Positions 29,983 to 40,836 of a stretch of DNA of 64,000 nucleotides are shown piece after piece (position 1 is the first letter of the stretch; every line of letters begins with the position of its first letter). This DNA is from Yersinia entomophaga (GTDB taxonomy: Bacteria > Pseudomonadota > Gammaproteobacteria > Enterobacterales > Enterobacteriaceae), in the NCBI RefSeq assembly GCF_001656035.1, contig NZ_CP010029.1:108409-172408 (forward strand). The letters are read 5' to 3'. The notes beneath the pieces were generated by a model, which was not told the origin of the DNA, searched no databases, and was given only the letters and a program-made list of their open reading frames with translations. The translations under genes and the position numbers were made by a program.

Positions 29983-31104
29983 ATGACTAAAATTGCGCTT
30001 ATTACAGGTATTACTGGACAAGATGGTTCTTATTTGGCTGAATTCTTATTAGAAAAAGGTTATGAGGTTCATGGTATTAAACGCCGCGCCTCTTCCTTTA
30101 ATACCAGCCGTGTTGATCATATTTATCAAGACCGCCATGAAGAAAACCCTCGCTTCTTTTTGCATTATGGCGATTTAACTGATACTTCCAATTTGATTCG
30201 CTTAGTTCAAGAAATTCAGCCTGATGAAATCTATAACTTAGGTGCGCAGTCACATGTGGCTGTTTCATTTGAGTCACCAGAATATACGGCCGATGTCGAC
30301 GCTATGGGGACGTTGCGCTTATTAGAAGCGATTCGCATTAATGGGTTGGAAAAAAAGACTCGTTTCTATCAAGCGTCAACCTCAGAACTTTATGGATTAG
30401 TGCAAGAAACCCCTCAGCGTGAAACTACTCCGTTTTATCCGCGTTCTCCTTATGCTGTGGCCAAAATGTATGCTTATTGGATTACGGTTAACTACCGTGA
30501 GTCTTATGGTATGTATGCGTGTAACGGCATATTGTTTAACCATGAATCTCCACGTCGGGGCGAGACATTTGTTACTCGCAAAATTACTCGTGCTGTAGCA
30601 AACATTGCTTTGGGTTTGGAAAATTGTCTCTATTTAGGCAATATGGATTCGTTACGTGACTGGGGGCATGCGAAAGATTATGTTCGTATGCAATGGATGA
30701 TGCTTCAACAAGAGAAGCCAGAAGATTTTGTTATTGCGACGGGTAAACAGATTACTGTTCGCGAGTTTGTTCGCATGTCGGCAAAAGAAGCTGGAATTGA
30801 ACTGGAGTTCAGTGGTGAAGGTGTTGATGAAATAGCTACTGTAGTGGCAGTGAGCGGTAATCATGCCTCTGCAGTGAAAGTTGGCGACGTTATTGTTCGT
30901 GTTGATCCCCGTTATTTCCGCCCTGCAGAAGTTGAAACACTACTGGGTGACCCAGCAAAAGCTAAGAAAGTTCTGGGTTGGGTTCCTGAAATTACAGTTG
31001 AAGAAATGTGTGCTGAAATGGTTGCAAGCGACTTGCAACAAGCTAAACAGCATGCTTTGCTGAAAGCTAACGGTTTTGATGTATCCATTTCGTTGGAGAA
31101 TTGA
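29983..31104 (+). CDS. gmd: GDP-mannose 4,6-dehydratase
   Basis: First step from GDP-mannose to GDP-L-fucose, producing GDP-4-keto-6-deoxymannose. The 373 residues equal E. coli Gmd. Features are the Rossmann motif [20 protein letters not shown], the [14 protein letters not shown] segment, the catalytic [10 protein letters not shown] (Tyr-x3-Lys) and [19 protein letters not shown]. It overlaps the fcl start by one base (TGATG), so these two steps are coupled. Confidence 0.97.
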   Translation: MTKIALITGITGQDGSYLAEFLLEKGYEVHGIKRRASSFNTSRVDHIYQDRHEENPRFFLHYGDLTDTSNLIRLVQEIQPDEIYNLGAQSHVAVSFESPEYTADVDAMGTLRLLEAIRINGLEKKTRFYQASTSELYGLVQETPQRETTPFYPRSPYAVAKMYAYWITVNYRESYGMYACNGILFNHESPRRGETFVTRKITRAVANIALGLENCLYLGNMDSLRDWGHAKDYVRMQWMMLQQEKPEDFVIATGKQITVREFVRMSAKEAGIELEFSGEGVDEIATVVAVSGNHASAVKVGDVIVRVDPRYFRPAEVETLLGDPAKAKKVLGWVPEITVEEMCAEMVASDLQQAKQHALLKANGFDVSISLEN

Positions 31105-32075
31105 TGATAATGGATAAGAAACGGGTATTTGTTGCAGGCCATCGCGGCATGGTTGGCTCTGCGATTGTGCGCCAACTTAAGAATCGCAGCGATATTGAAT
31201 TGGTTCTCAAAACTCGCGCTGAACTAGACCTGATGTCTCAAGCCGCAGTGCAGGCATTTTTTACTGATGAAAAGATAGATGAAGTCTATTTGGCCGCAGC
31301 GAAAGTTGGAGGAATTCAGGCTAATAATAATTATCCGGCAGAGTTCATCTACGAAAACTTAATGATCGAATGCAATATTATTCATGCTGCGCACTTAGCC
31401 AATGTACAAAAACTGCTATTCCTAGGTTCTTCGTGTATCTATCCTAAACTAGCAGAACAGCCAATGACTGAGGCCGCACTGTTAACTGGTATTTTGGAGC
31501 CAACGAATGAGCCTTATGCTATCGCTAAAATAGCAGGGATAAAGTTGTGCGAATCATATAATCGTCAATATGGTCGTGATTACCGTAGTGTAATGCCAAC
31601 CAATCTCTATGGTGAAAATGATAATTTCCATCCTGAAAATTCCCATGTAATTCCTGCATTATTACGCCGTTTCCATGAGGCGAAATTACATAATGATGAG
31701 GAAATGGTTGTGTGGGGAACAGGGAAACCAATGCGCGAATTTCTACATGTAGATGATATGGCAGCTGCCAGCGTACATGTTATGGAATTATCTAACCAGA
31801 TATACGCTGCTAATACTCAGCCCATGCTTTCTCATATTAATGTCGGTACAGGTGTAGATTGTACGATAAGAGAATTAGCTGAAACTATGGCAAAAGTGGT
31901 TGGATTCACGGGCAAACTAGTCTTTGACACAACGAAGCCTGATGGAACTCCGCGCAAGTTGATGGATGTTAGTAGGTTAGCCAAATTAGGATGGAGTTAT
32001 CATATTTCCTTGGAAGAAGGACTCATGATGACTTATCAGTGGTTCTTAGATAACCAGCATAATTTCAGGAAATAA
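31104..32075 (+). CDS. fcl: GDP-L-fucose synthase
   Basis: Bifunctional 3,5-epimerase/4-reductase that completes GDP-L-fucose. The product begins with the Rossmann motif [18 protein letters not shown] and contains [18 protein letters not shown] and the catalytic [20 protein letters not shown]. The ATG at 31104 has GGAG 5 bases upstream and overlaps the gmd stop by one base, giving 323 residues (321 in E. coli). A TTG three bases earlier and an ATG at 31110 are less well placed. Confidence 0.96.
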   Translation: MIMDKKRVFVAGHRGMVGSAIVRQLKNRSDIELVLKTRAELDLMSQAAVQAFFTDEKIDEVYLAAAKVGGIQANNNYPAEFIYENLMIECNIIHAAHLANVQKLLFLGSSCIYPKLAEQPMTEAALLTGILEPTNEPYAIAKIAGIKLCESYNRQYGRDYRSVMPTNLYGENDNFHPENSHVIPALLRRFHEAKLHNDEEMVVWGTGKPMREFLHVDDMAAASVHVMELSNQIYAANTQPMLSHINVGTGVDCTIRELAETMAKVVGFTGKLVFDTTKPDGTPRKLMDVSRLAKLGWSYHISLEEGLMMTYQWFLDNQHNFRK

Positions 32076-32076
32076 T

Positions 32077-32541
32077 ATGGCTCGTCCCTTAGATACATCT
32101 TTGTTCAAGACTATTGTGGCTAATACGCCATTGATATCTATCGATCTCGTCGTCCAGGATTCTCAGAATAGAATATTACTTGGTAAACGATTAAATCGCC
32201 CGGCAAAGAATTATTGGTTTGTACCGGGGGGACGAGTAAGAAAAGATGAAACTCTTGCTGATGCTTTTACCCGGCTAGCAAAAGAAGAGTTAGGATTAGC
32301 TACCTCTATTCAAAATGCGGCCTTTATTGGCCCATTTGAACATTTCTATCCGGATAATTTTTCTGAAGAAGAATTTTCAACTCATTATGTAGTGCTTGGC
32401 TACAAACTGGTCATTGAGACACCTTTAGTACAATTGCCAAAAGATCAACATTCCCAGTATTGTTGGAGAGCGGTCGATGATTTACTTTCCGCTGACGATG
32501 TTCATCTTCATACCAAGCTCTATTTTCAAGACAGGAAGTAA
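32077..32541 (+). CDS. gmm: GDP-mannose mannosyl hydrolase
   Basis: Nudix-related enzyme that hydrolyses GDP-mannose or GDP-glucose to GDP and the sugar. The 154-residue protein resembles E. coli Gmm: LLGKRLNRPAKNYWFVPGGR, then a Nudix-like helix (KDETLADAFTRLAKEELG) in which the canonical residues are altered as in Gmm, and HFYPDNFSEEEFSTHYVVLG. It starts one base after fcl and precedes manC, the same order as in colanic-acid type clusters. A role in tuning GDP-mannose supply is inferred. Confidence 0.93.
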   Translation: MARPLDTSLFKTIVANTPLISIDLVVQDSQNRILLGKRLNRPAKNYWFVPGGRVRKDETLADAFTRLAKEELGLATSIQNAAFIGPFEHFYPDNFSEEEFSTHYVVLGYKLVIETPLVQLPKDQHSQYCWRAVDDLLSADDVHLHTKLYFQDRK

Positions 32542-32547
32542 TCGCTC

Positions 32548-33954
32548 ATGCTATTACCCGTAATTATGGCAGGCGGCTCTGGGAGTCGCCTGTGGCCGCT
32601 ATCTCGGACTCATTATCCAAAGCAATTTCTGGCTTTGACTTCAGAACTCACAATGCTACAGGAAACGCTACTTCGATTAGACGAGCTTCCTCATCTAGCT
32701 CCGCTTGTGATTTGTAATGAAGATCACCGTTTTATTATTGCTGAACAGCTGCGCCAGAAAAAACTCTCACATAGCGGCATTGTATTGGAACCTGTTGGTC
32801 GTAATACAGCCCCAGCAATTGCGTTGGCAGCCTTGCATGCGACTTTAAACGGCAATGATCCGTTATTACTGGTATTAGCGGCTGATCATGTTATTCAGGA
32901 TAAACCTGCATTTATTCAGGCCGTAAAACGAGCTGAACCTCTTGCTGAAGCTGGTAAGTTGGTCACTTTTGGTATTGTTCCTAATAGTCCAGAGACTGGA
33001 TATGGCTATATCAGGCAGGGAACTCCGGTTGAAGATGGCGCTTATCAGGTTGCTGCTTTTGTTGAAAAACCTGACTTAGCTACCGCGCAAGAATATTTGG
33101 CTTCAGGAAATTATTATTGGAATAGCGGTATGTTCGTGTTTAAAGCATCACGCTATTTACAAGAGCTAGGGTTACATCGACCTGATATTCTTGAAGCTTG
33201 CCAGTTAGCAATCGCCGGTCAGCGTGCTGATTTAGACTTCATTCGACTGAATGAAGAGGCTTTTTATAACTGTCCGGATGATTCAATTGATTATGCAGTT
33301 ATGGAAAAAACCAGTGACGCGGTTGTTGTGCCTATGGACGCTCAGTGGAGTGATGTTGGTTGCTGGTCTGCGTTATGGGAAATAAATGATAAAGATAGCC
33401 AGGGAAATGTTGTTCGCGGTGATGTATTAATCGAAGATATGCATGATAGTTATGTCTATTCTCAAAATAGGCTTGTGGCGACGGTTGGAGTAAACGATCT
33501 CATCATTGTAGAAACTAAAGATGCGGTATTAGTTGCGCATAAAGATAAAGTGCAGGATGTTAAAAGTATCGTTAACAAACTCAAATTAGAGGAGCGGTGC
33601 GAATATCTGCAACACCGTGAGGTATACCGCCCTTGGGGCTCCCACGATGCTATTGCAGAAGGTGTTCGCTACCAGGTTCAACGTGTGTCAGTTAAACCGG
33701 GCCAGCGCATTGCAACTCAGATTCATTACCACAGAGCTGAACATTGGGTCGTCGTATCAGGTATAGCAAAAGTTCACTATGGCGATAAAACCTATTTAGT
33801 GAATGAAAATGAGTCTACCTATATTCCTGTAGGAATTGCGCATTCAATAGAAAATCCGGGAAAAATACCGTTAGAAATTATCGAAGTACATACCGGAAAC
33901 TATCTTTCGGAAAGTGATGTAGAACGTGTAGATAACTTAGGTGTAGGGTATTAA
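32548..33954 (+). CDS. manC: Mannose-1-phosphate guanylyltransferase
   Basis: Makes GDP-mannose from GTP and mannose-1-phosphate. The 468-residue protein has the N-terminal nucleotidyltransferase signature [17 protein letters not shown] and the YPKQFL motif, the active-site [10 protein letters not shown] near residue 172, and a C-terminal cupin-like isomerase domain ([11 protein letters not shown] ... [20 protein letters not shown]). The cupin domain suggests it may be bifunctional with mannose-6-phosphate isomerase activity, as in some homologues. Its stop overlaps the next gene by one base. Confidence 0.96.
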   Translation: MLLPVIMAGGSGSRLWPLSRTHYPKQFLALTSELTMLQETLLRLDELPHLAPLVICNEDHRFIIAEQLRQKKLSHSGIVLEPVGRNTAPAIALAALHATLNGNDPLLLVLAADHVIQDKPAFIQAVKRAEPLAEAGKLVTFGIVPNSPETGYGYIRQGTPVEDGAYQVAAFVEKPDLATAQEYLASGNYYWNSGMFVFKASRYLQELGLHRPDILEACQLAIAGQRADLDFIRLNEEAFYNCPDDSIDYAVMEKTSDAVVVPMDAQWSDVGCWSALWEINDKDSQGNVVRGDVLIEDMHDSYVYSQNRLVATVGVNDLIIVETKDAVLVAHKDKVQDVKSIVNKLKLEERCEYLQHREVYRPWGSHDAIAEGVRYQVQRVSVKPGQRIATQIHYHRAEHWVVVSGIAKVHYGDKTYLVNENESTYIPVGIAHSIENPGKIPLEIIEVHTGNYLSESDVERVDNLGVGY

Positions 33955-34700
33955 TGATGAAAGTAAGTATTATTACTGCTACGTATAATAGTGAAAAGAC
34001 CATTATAGATACTCTTTTGTCGTTAGAGAAACAGACACATTTAGATATTGAGTATATTATTATTGATGGAGCATCAAAAGATAATACTCTTAAAGTGATA
34101 GATAGAAACTCAACCAGAGTTTCTACAATTATCAGTGAACCAGACAAAGGTATTTATGATGCTTTAAATAAAGGTATCTTAGCTGCTACTGGGGATATTA
34201 TTGGTTTTTTACACTCGGATGATTTGCTAGCTGATTCAAATGTCATTGCCGATGTTGTTGCAACGTTTGAAAATAATGGATGCGATGCGGTATATGGTGA
34301 CTTGCAATATGTGGCAAGGGATAATATTGACCATGTCATCAGGTGCTGGAAAAGTGGTGATTTTCGCCCACGAAAAATGCAGTATGGATGGATGCCTCCT
34401 CACCCAACATTTTATATGAAACGTGAATTATATGAGCGTTGGGGCGGTTTTGATTTAAGTTTCAAAATATCAGCAGATTATGACTCACTAACTCGATATA
34501 TTATATCTCATCAGGTTAAGTTAGCGTATTTACCTCGTGTGCTAACCAAAATGAGGGTCGGTGGAATAAGTAATCGTTCAGTTAAAAATATGATTCTTAA
34601 ATCAAAAGAAGATATTAAGATTATGAAGAAGCAAGCTTTATTTTGGCCTGTGTCATTAATCTGCAAAAACTTATCTAAAATCCCTCAGTTCATAAAGTGA
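33954..34700 (+). CDS. Glycosyltransferase family 2 (WbyL-like)
   Basis: GT-A glycosyltransferase of 248 residues with [39 protein letters not shown] and the metal-binding [16 protein letters not shown] near residue 84. The segment [21 protein letters not shown] is typical of family 2 enzymes such as the Yersinia WbyL and WcaA/WcaE groups. It lies between manC and manB, a conserved place in Yersinia clusters. Substrate (fucose or mannose) is not determined. The ATG shares one base with the manC stop. Confidence 0.82.
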   Translation: MMKVSIITATYNSEKTIIDTLLSLEKQTHLDIEYIIIDGASKDNTLKVIDRNSTRVSTIISEPDKGIYDALNKGILAATGDIIGFLHSDDLLADSNVIADVVATFENNGCDAVYGDLQYVARDNIDHVIRCWKSGDFRPRKMQYGWMPPHPTFYMKRELYERWGGFDLSFKISADYDSLTRYIISHQVKLAYLPRVLTKMRVGGISNRSVKNMILKSKEDIKIMKKQALFWPVSLICKNLSKIPQFIK

Positions 34701-34705
34701 TATAT

Positions 34706-36076
34706 ATGTCTAAACTAACTTGTTTCAAAGCTTACGATATTCGTGGTCAGTTAGGCGAAGAGTTGAATGATGAGATAGCATATCGTATTGGTCGAGCCTA
34801 TGGTGAATTTGCAAAACCTAAAACAGTTGTTGTGGGTGGTGATGTAAGGCTAACAAGTGAGAGCCTTAAACTTGCATTGAGTCGTGGTCTGCAAGATGCA
34901 GGTACAGATGTATTGGATATTGGATTATCTGGTACGGAAGAGATATATTTTGCGACCTTCCATCTTGGAGTTGATGGAGGAATAGAAGTTACAGCTAGTC
35001 ATAATCCTATTAATTATAATGGAATGAAACTTGTCCGTCAGGGGGCCAGACCCATTAGTGGTGATACAGGTCTACGGGATATACAACGTTTGGCCGAATC
35101 AAATGACTTTCCGCCTGTTGTTGAGTCTAAGAGAGGGAGCTACAAGAAAATATCAGTTATTGATGCATATATTGATCATTTAATCGGTTATATAACGCCA
35201 TCCTTATTTAAACCCCTGAAGTTAGTTATAAATAGTGGAAATGGGGCTGCAGGACATGTTATTGATGCTTTGGAAAAGCGTTTTGATAAGCTTGATATGC
35301 CTGTAACTCTGATTAAAGTCCATCATTCACCAGATGGTACATTCCCTAATGGAATCCCCAACCCGCTACTGCCAGAATGTAGACAAGACACCACTGATGC
35401 TGTATTAGCCCATGGTGCTGATATGGGAATTGCCTTTGACGGCGATTTTGATCGATGCTTCTTCTTTAATAATAAAGGAGAGTTTATCGAGGGGTATTAT
35501 ATTGTAGGATTGCTAGCTGAAGCGTTCCTACAAAAAAAACCGGGCTCAAGTATTATTCACGACCCGCGCTTGAGTTGGAATACTATTGATATTGTAACTG
35601 CTGCTGGCGGAAAGCCGGTCATGTCAAAAACTGGACACGCTTTCATCAAAGAAAGAATGCGTGAAGAAGATGCCGTTTATGGTGGGGAAATGAGCGCTCA
35701 TCATTATTTTCGTGATTTCTCTTACTGTGATTCTGGAATGATTCCTTGGCTGTTAATTGCAGAGTTGTTGTGCGTTAAAAATAAAAGTTTGGAACAATTA
35801 GTCGAAGAGTGTATGAGTGCCTATCCTGCATCCGGTGAGATAAATTCAATATTGTCTGATCCAGCCTCAGCAATTTCTAAAGTGCGTGCGACTTATGAAA
35901 ATGAAGCGCTGGTCGTTGATGAAACCGATGGGATTAGCCTTGAGTTCAAAGATTGGCGTTTTAACTTACGTAGTTCTAATACTGAGCCAGTTGTTAGATT
36001 GAATGTAGAATCTCGTGCTAATAAGTCGCTGATGCTGGAAAAGACAGAAGAGATTTTACTATTATTAAGATCGTAG
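34706..36076 (+). CDS. manB: Phosphomannomutase
   Basis: Converts mannose-6-phosphate to mannose-1-phosphate for GDP-mannose synthesis. The start at 34706 gives 456 residues, equal to E. coli CpsG/ManB; a GTG nine bases earlier is less likely. Visible are the catalytic phosphoserine loop [14 protein letters not shown] near residue 95, the metal loop [10 protein letters not shown] near 245, the sugar loop [14 protein letters not shown] near 325 and the phosphate loop [14 protein letters not shown] near 420. Confidence 0.96.
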   Translation: MSKLTCFKAYDIRGQLGEELNDEIAYRIGRAYGEFAKPKTVVVGGDVRLTSESLKLALSRGLQDAGTDVLDIGLSGTEEIYFATFHLGVDGGIEVTASHNPINYNGMKLVRQGARPISGDTGLRDIQRLAESNDFPPVVESKRGSYKKISVIDAYIDHLIGYITPSLFKPLKLVINSGNGAAGHVIDALEKRFDKLDMPVTLIKVHHSPDGTFPNGIPNPLLPECRQDTTDAVLAHGADMGIAFDGDFDRCFFFNNKGEFIEGYYIVGLLAEAFLQKKPGSSIIHDPRLSWNTIDIVTAAGGKPVMSKTGHAFIKERMREEDAVYGGEMSAHHYFRDFSYCDSGMIPWLLIAELLCVKNKSLEQLVEECMSAYPASGEINSILSDPASAISKVRATYENEALVVDETDGISLEFKDWRFNLRSSNTEPVVRLNVESRANKSLMLEKTEEILLLLRS

Positions 36077-36179
36077 AGATTACTTGTAGTTAAAAATATC
36101 AGCTCCCTGTGGATCTATATGTTTAATATAATTCTCTGGGTGCTAATTTTAGTAACGATTATCAATTCGGTGACGGTTA

Positions 36180-37334
36180 ATGACGGATAATTTTAAAGTA
36201 AATAACAGTAATTCTAAAATACCTTCTGATTATGGTTTTCCTAATGTTAATTCATCGAAAGATGAGATAGATTTATTTGAGTTAATGGCTATTATTTTTA
36301 AATCTAAAATAAAAATAATATCCACAACTTTGATTTTTATCATTATCGGTTTGGTTATTACCTTTATTCTCCCTCAACGCTGGACGAGCACAGCTGTCAT
36401 CGTCTCGCCTGGCGATGAACAAATTCAAGTGTTAGATAAGATAACAACTAATTTATCTGTGCTTGATATTAAGCTTGATATCAGTTCAGATTATTTATTG
36501 TCTACTTTTAAACAAAACTTTGATTCTCAAGATCTCCGTGAGCAATATTTAGTGAATACTGAGTATTTTAAGAGATTAATGCGAGATAAACCTGAAGATG
36601 GTCTGGAGAAAAGAGCATTAATTGAACGGATAGTGAATGAGAATATCACATCAGTCAGCCCGCTGAGAGATAAAGGCGATAATGATAAGGAATATCGATA
36701 CTACAAATTATCATACAGCGCCATGACGGCTACAGATGCGCGTGATTTATTGCAGGGGTATATTAACTACGTTAACAGTATAGTTAATGCTGATGTATCT
36801 AGAAAAATACAGCGTGCTGTTGATTTAGCTAAAGGTATTGGTACTGATAAATATACTTTGGACCTATTGCGTGCCAAGAATAATCAGGAAGTTAAAATTG
36901 AACGTTTGAAGTACGCGACTTCAATTGCTGATGCGGCGGGTATAAAAAAGCCAGTTTACAGCAGTGGTTCCGCTATTAGTGATGATCCGGATTTCCCTAT
37001 TACTATGGGATCCGATGCGCTGAATCGTAAATTGGAAATTGAGAAATCGGTGACTGACCTGGCTTCTATCAATGCTGAAATTCTTAACCGTAGACTGTAT
37101 CTTGATAAGTTAAATGCGCTGGAAATTCCTAAAGTGGAAGTGGTGCCATTTAAATATCTGCAACAGCCAACCGAGCCAACCAAAAGAGATGCGCCTAAAC
37201 GTGGGCTGATTATGATCCTGTTCGCACTTGCAGGTTTGGTGGGGTCTGTCGGTTTTGTGTTAGTTGATCATTTCATGCGTGAACGCGAGCGTGAAGAAGA
37301 GATGCTAAAACTGGCGAATACCGATAAAGAATAA
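36180..37334 (+). CDS. wzz: O-antigen chain-length regulator Wzz
   Basis: Polysaccharide co-polymerase that sets the modal length of the O-antigen by acting on Wzy in the periplasm. The 384-residue protein has a first membrane segment at about 44-63 (IISTTLIFIIIGLVITFIL), a long helical periplasmic domain, and a proline-rich segment before the second membrane helix (LQQPTEPTKRDAPKRG, then about 341-363). This is the standard PCP-1 architecture. It ends the O-antigen cluster, 103 bases after manB, and is followed by a strong terminator. Confidence 0.94.
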   Translation: MTDNFKVNNSNSKIPSDYGFPNVNSSKDEIDLFELMAIIFKSKIKIISTTLIFIIIGLVITFILPQRWTSTAVIVSPGDEQIQVLDKITTNLSVLDIKLDISSDYLLSTFKQNFDSQDLREQYLVNTEYFKRLMRDKPEDGLEKRALIERIVNENITSVSPLRDKGDNDKEYRYYKLSYSAMTATDARDLLQGYINYVNSIVNADVSRKIQRAVDLAKGIGTDKYTLDLLRAKNNQEVKIERLKYATSIADAAGIKKPVYSSGSAISDDPDFPITMGSDALNRKLEIEKSVTDLASINAEILNRRLYLDKLNALEIPKVEVVPFKYLQQPTEPTKRDAPKRGLIMILFALAGLVGSVGFVLVDHFMREREREEEMLKLANTDKE

Positions 37335-37364
37335 CGAACCAATACTAATTGATATTTTACATTG

Positions 37365-37396
37365 CCGGATTAGCGCTGCTTGTCCGGTTTTTTTTT
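37365..37396 (+). terminator. Intrinsic terminator at the end of the O-antigen cluster
   Basis: The stem CCGGA/TCCGG has a 13-base loop that itself contains AGCGCT, and is followed by nine T (37388-37396). It lies 31 bases after the wzz stop. Confidence 0.85.
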
Positions 37397-37537
37397 GATA
37401 AAAATTCTGAGGTTAGCATTCATCCTTGTTGTTTGACCGCGTTAAATCGACCTCATACCTTTCCCCTAATTATGTTTCCAGCTTGAGCTTATGCTAAAAT
37501 CCTGTTCCTTTTCATCTTCACACTGCCAATCAAAACA

Positions 37538-38848
37538 ATGAAATTTCCTGGTAAACGTAAATCCAAACATTATTTTCCGGTTAATGCCCGCGATCCGTTA
37601 TTACAACAAACGCAGGTTCAGGCTGAAAATGAGGTCAGCACCTCTTATATCGTCGGTATCGACCAAACCCTAGTCGATATTGAGGCCAAAGTTGATGAGG
37701 GATTTATTCAGCGCTACGGTTTGAGCCAGGGACATTCTTTAGTTATTGAAGATGATGTGGCTGAGGCTCTTTATCAGGAGTTAACCAGCAACGGTTTGAT
37801 TACCCATGAGTTTGCAGGTGGCACCATCGGTAATACATTGCATAATTACTCGGTTCTGGCTGATGACCGTTCTGTTTTACTTGGAACTATGTGCAGCAAT
37901 ATAAAGATTGGTAGCTATGCCTATCGTTATCTGTGTAATACCTCAAGTCGTACCGATTTAAATTATTTGCAGGCCGTGGATGGCGCTATTGGCCGCTGTT
38001 TTACCTTGATTACTGAGAACGGAGAGCGGACTTTCGCTATCAGTCCTGGTCAAATGAATCAGCTACGCCCAGATAGCATTCCTGAAGAAGTGATTGCAGG
38101 GGCCTCCGCTTTAGTTCTCACTGCTTATTTAGTACGTTGTAAACCCGGTGAGCCAATGCCAGATGCAACTATGCAGGCTATCGCGTACGCTAAAAAATAT
38201 CATGTGCCAGTGGTGCTGACGTTGGGTACAAAATACGTCATTGCAGATAATCCTCAATGGTGGCGAGATTTCCTTAAAGAAAACGTCTCTATTTTAGCGA
38301 TGAATGAAGATGAAGCACTGGAGCTTACGGGGATCAGCGATCCATTGATGGCCGCGGATATGGCGCTGGATTGGGTAGATTTGGTGCTATGTACCGCCGG
38401 GCCAAATGGCCTTTATATGGCTGGCTATACGGAAGAAGCAGGCAAACGCCAGACTCAACATCCTTTACTGCCGGGTACTATTGCTGAATTCAATATGTAT
38501 GAATTTAGCCGCGCAATGAGAAAAGAGCATTGTGATATGCCATTCAAGATTTACTCACACATCGCTCCTTATATGGGTGGGCCTGAGAAAATTATGAATA
38601 CTAATGGGGCAGGGGATGGGGCATTGTCCGCAGTGTTACATGATATAGCGGCCAACGGTTATCATCGTAATAATGTTCCTAATTCAAGTAAACATGTGCG
38701 TAGTTACCTGAGCTATTCGTCTTTGGCGCAGGTTTGTAAATATGCTAATCGAGTGAGCTATCAGGTGTTGAATCAGCACTCTCCTCGTCTGACGCGCGGT
38801 TTACCTGAGCGAGAGGATAGTCTGGAAGAGTCTTACTGGGAACGTTAA
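37538..38848 (+). CDS. gsk: Inosine-guanosine kinase
   Basis: PfkB-family nucleoside kinase that phosphorylates guanosine and inosine with ATP in purine salvage. The 436-residue protein (434 in E. coli) has the PfkB features GGTIGNTLHNYSVLADD near residue 90 and the catalytic NTNGAGDGALSAVL near 360. It forms the conserved right border of Yersinia O-antigen clusters and has its own promoter region and terminator. Confidence 0.96.
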   Translation: MKFPGKRKSKHYFPVNARDPLLQQTQVQAENEVSTSYIVGIDQTLVDIEAKVDEGFIQRYGLSQGHSLVIEDDVAEALYQELTSNGLITHEFAGGTIGNTLHNYSVLADDRSVLLGTMCSNIKIGSYAYRYLCNTSSRTDLNYLQAVDGAIGRCFTLITENGERTFAISPGQMNQLRPDSIPEEVIAGASALVLTAYLVRCKPGEPMPDATMQAIAYAKKYHVPVVLTLGTKYVIADNPQWWRDFLKENVSILAMNEDEALELTGISDPLMAADMALDWVDLVLCTAGPNGLYMAGYTEEAGKRQTQHPLLPGTIAEFNMYEFSRAMRKEHCDMPFKIYSHIAPYMGGPEKIMNTNGAGDGALSAVLHDIAANGYHRNNVPNSSKHVRSYLSYSSLAQVCKYANRVSYQVLNQHSPRLTRGLPEREDSLEESYWER

Positions 38849-38864
38849 TCCAATCGCTAGACAA

Positions 38865-38891
38865 CAAAAGGCCAGCATTGCTGGCCTTTTG
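38865..38891. terminator. Two-way terminator between gsk and ybaL
   Basis: An 11-bp perfect stem CAAAAGGCCAG/CTGGCCTTTTG with a 5-base loop carries a T run inside the stem on either strand. It separates the convergent genes gsk (plus) and ybaL (minus). Confidence 0.9.
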
Positions 38892-38910
38892 TATTTTAAT
38901 TTCGGTCTAG

Positions 38911-40602
38911 TCAGATCGGGCAAGCTGCGCTTTTGACTTCTTCAGTCAACGTATCGATTTTCAGCATATTTAGCATGCTGCCGGCAATCTCGCGTTCACC
39001 CATAACGACCTGATCGGCACCGCGGTCGGAAATATAAACCACCTCATCGTCATAATGCGCTCTGGCAATAATCTCAAGGTCTGGGCGTTTGAGGCGCGCT
39101 GCAGCGACAATTTCACCCGCCTCATAGCCATTTGGAATGGTTAGTAACAGCCAGCGTGCGCAGTCTAGTCGAGCCAATGACATGATTTCTGCATTGGCTG
39201 CGTTGCCCAGCACCGCGTTAATTCCTTGCTCACGCAAGGCTTCGACTCGGGTTCGGGAGTTTTCGATGACCACTAATGGAACACCCGCTGCATTGAGTTT
39301 TGAACCGAGCAGGCTACCTACGCGGCCATAACCGACTAATAAAGCGTGGTTACATAGATCCACTGGAATTTGTTTTTCTTCTTCTACTGCTTCTTCCAGA
39401 ATTTGATCTTCCATGGTTTCGGTTTTAATTAGATAGCGATCCAACAGGCTAAATAGCAATGGATTCAGCATGATAGAAAGAATGGCACTGGCTAAAACCA
39501 GATTGCGGCCATGCTCCGACATCAAACCAAGGGAGATCCCTAAACCTGCTAAAATAAAGGCAAACTCACCGATTTGCGCCAAACTGACTGAAATAGTCAG
39601 TGCAGTGCGTTTAGAGTGGCCAAACATACGAACTAACAAGAAGGCTGCGGCAGATTTACCGAAGATAATGATAGCCAGTGAGGCGATAACCGCTAAAGGC
39701 TCACGAACCAGAATCATCGGGTCGAATAGCATGCCGACCGAAACAAAAAACAGGACGGCAAAGGCATCACGCAGCGGTAAAGTATCCTGAGCCGCGCGGT
39801 GGCTAAGTTCGGATTCGTTTAACACCATACCGGCAAAGAAGGCGCCTAGGGCGAATGAGACGTCAAACAGCCCTACAGCACCGTAAGCGATACCCAGCGC
39901 TAAGACCAGCACGGCCAAGGTAAATAGCTCTCTGGAGCCGGTACTGGCGGTTTTTGCCAATATCCATGGGACGAGGCGGCGGCCAACCACTATCATCAAG
40001 GTGATGAAGGCGATGACTTTACCAATAGTTATGGCCAGTTCGGTGAATAATTGGCTCAAACTGGTATTTTCGCTACCCATAACGCCAGCGAATGCTGGTA
40101 ATAACACCAATGTTAGTACCATCGCCAGATCTTCAACTATCAGCCAGCCAATGGCTATTTGCCCACGCTGGCTGTCGATCAACTGCCGTTCTTCCAGTGC
40201 TCGCAGCAATACCACGGTACTGGCGGTAGACAAGCAAAGACCGAACACCAAGCCTGTGACCAGATCCCAGCCCAGCATGCTCGAAAGGCCGATACCCAAC
40301 AATGTGGCAACTGCGATTTGCGCTATGGCACCGGGAATGGCAATGGATTTTACAGCGAGGAGGTCTTTAAGAGAGAAATGCAGCCCAACACCGAACATTA
40401 ACAGGATAACACCGATTTCAGCCAGTTCTGGCGCTAATGACGTATCGGCGACGAAACCCGGCGTGAATGGCCCGGCTAACACCCCTGCGGCGAGATATCC
40501 CACTAATGGGGAGATGCGCAGGCGGTGTGCCAGTGTACCGAGGAGGAAGGCGAGAACCAGGCCTCCTACAATCGTTGTAATCAGGGGTGTTGAGTGGTGC
40601 AT
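38911..40602 (-). CDS. ybaL: CPA2-family cation:proton antiporter YbaL
   Basis: Predicted inner-membrane monovalent cation/proton antiporter of the KefB/KefC type. The 563-residue protein has a dozen membrane segments (about 1-390) with GYLAAGVLAGPFTPGF near residue 35 and FALGAFFAGMVLNESELSHR near 250. A linker rich in acidic residues is followed by a C-terminal TrkA-N (RCK) domain starting LVGYGRVGSLLGSKL near 422. E. coli YbaL has 558 residues and the same genomic position. The transported ion is unproven. Confidence 0.93.
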   Translation of the reverse strand: MHHSTPLITTIVGGLVLAFLLGTLAHRLRISPLVGYLAAGVLAGPFTPGFVADTSLAPELAEIGVILLMFGVGLHFSLKDLLAVKSIAIPGAIAQIAVATLLGIGLSSMLGWDLVTGLVFGLCLSTASTVVLLRALEERQLIDSQRGQIAIGWLIVEDLAMVLTLVLLPAFAGVMGSENTSLSQLFTELAITIGKVIAFITLMIVVGRRLVPWILAKTASTGSRELFTLAVLVLALGIAYGAVGLFDVSFALGAFFAGMVLNESELSHRAAQDTLPLRDAFAVLFFVSVGMLFDPMILVREPLAVIASLAIIIFGKSAAAFLLVRMFGHSKRTALTISVSLAQIGEFAFILAGLGISLGLMSEHGRNLVLASAILSIMLNPLLFSLLDRYLIKTETMEDQILEEAVEEEKQIPVDLCNHALLVGYGRVGSLLGSKLNAAGVPLVVIENSRTRVEALREQGINAVLGNAANAEIMSLARLDCARWLLLTIPNGYEAGEIVAAARLKRPDLEIIARAHYDDEVVYISDRGADQVVMGEREIAGSMLNMLKIDTLTEEVKSAACPI

Positions 40603-40836
40603 CCAGACTCCTTCTTGTTATGCGGGCAGTGTTCATTCACAGCAATAGCACTAGTTTATTGCATTTGTGCGAACTTTACCCGATAAAAATTCATATTTTG
40701 TCAATGAAACTGAAGGTTGGCCTGTAAATTGCGTAAGGTGGTTATTTATGAGTGATATCTCATTTAGACCTAATAGATATAGGTAGTTAAGCCAGATAAT
40801 ACTGCTATCTCATCCGGCTTAAGTTAGTAATACTGA

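Noticed and set aside
29983..36076. Possible colanic acid cluster because gmd-fcl-gmm-manC-manB occur together
   Set aside because: Colanic genes wza-wzb-wzc and wcaJ are missing, and hemH/gsk borders, wzx, wzy, wzz and ddh genes show an O-antigen cluster.
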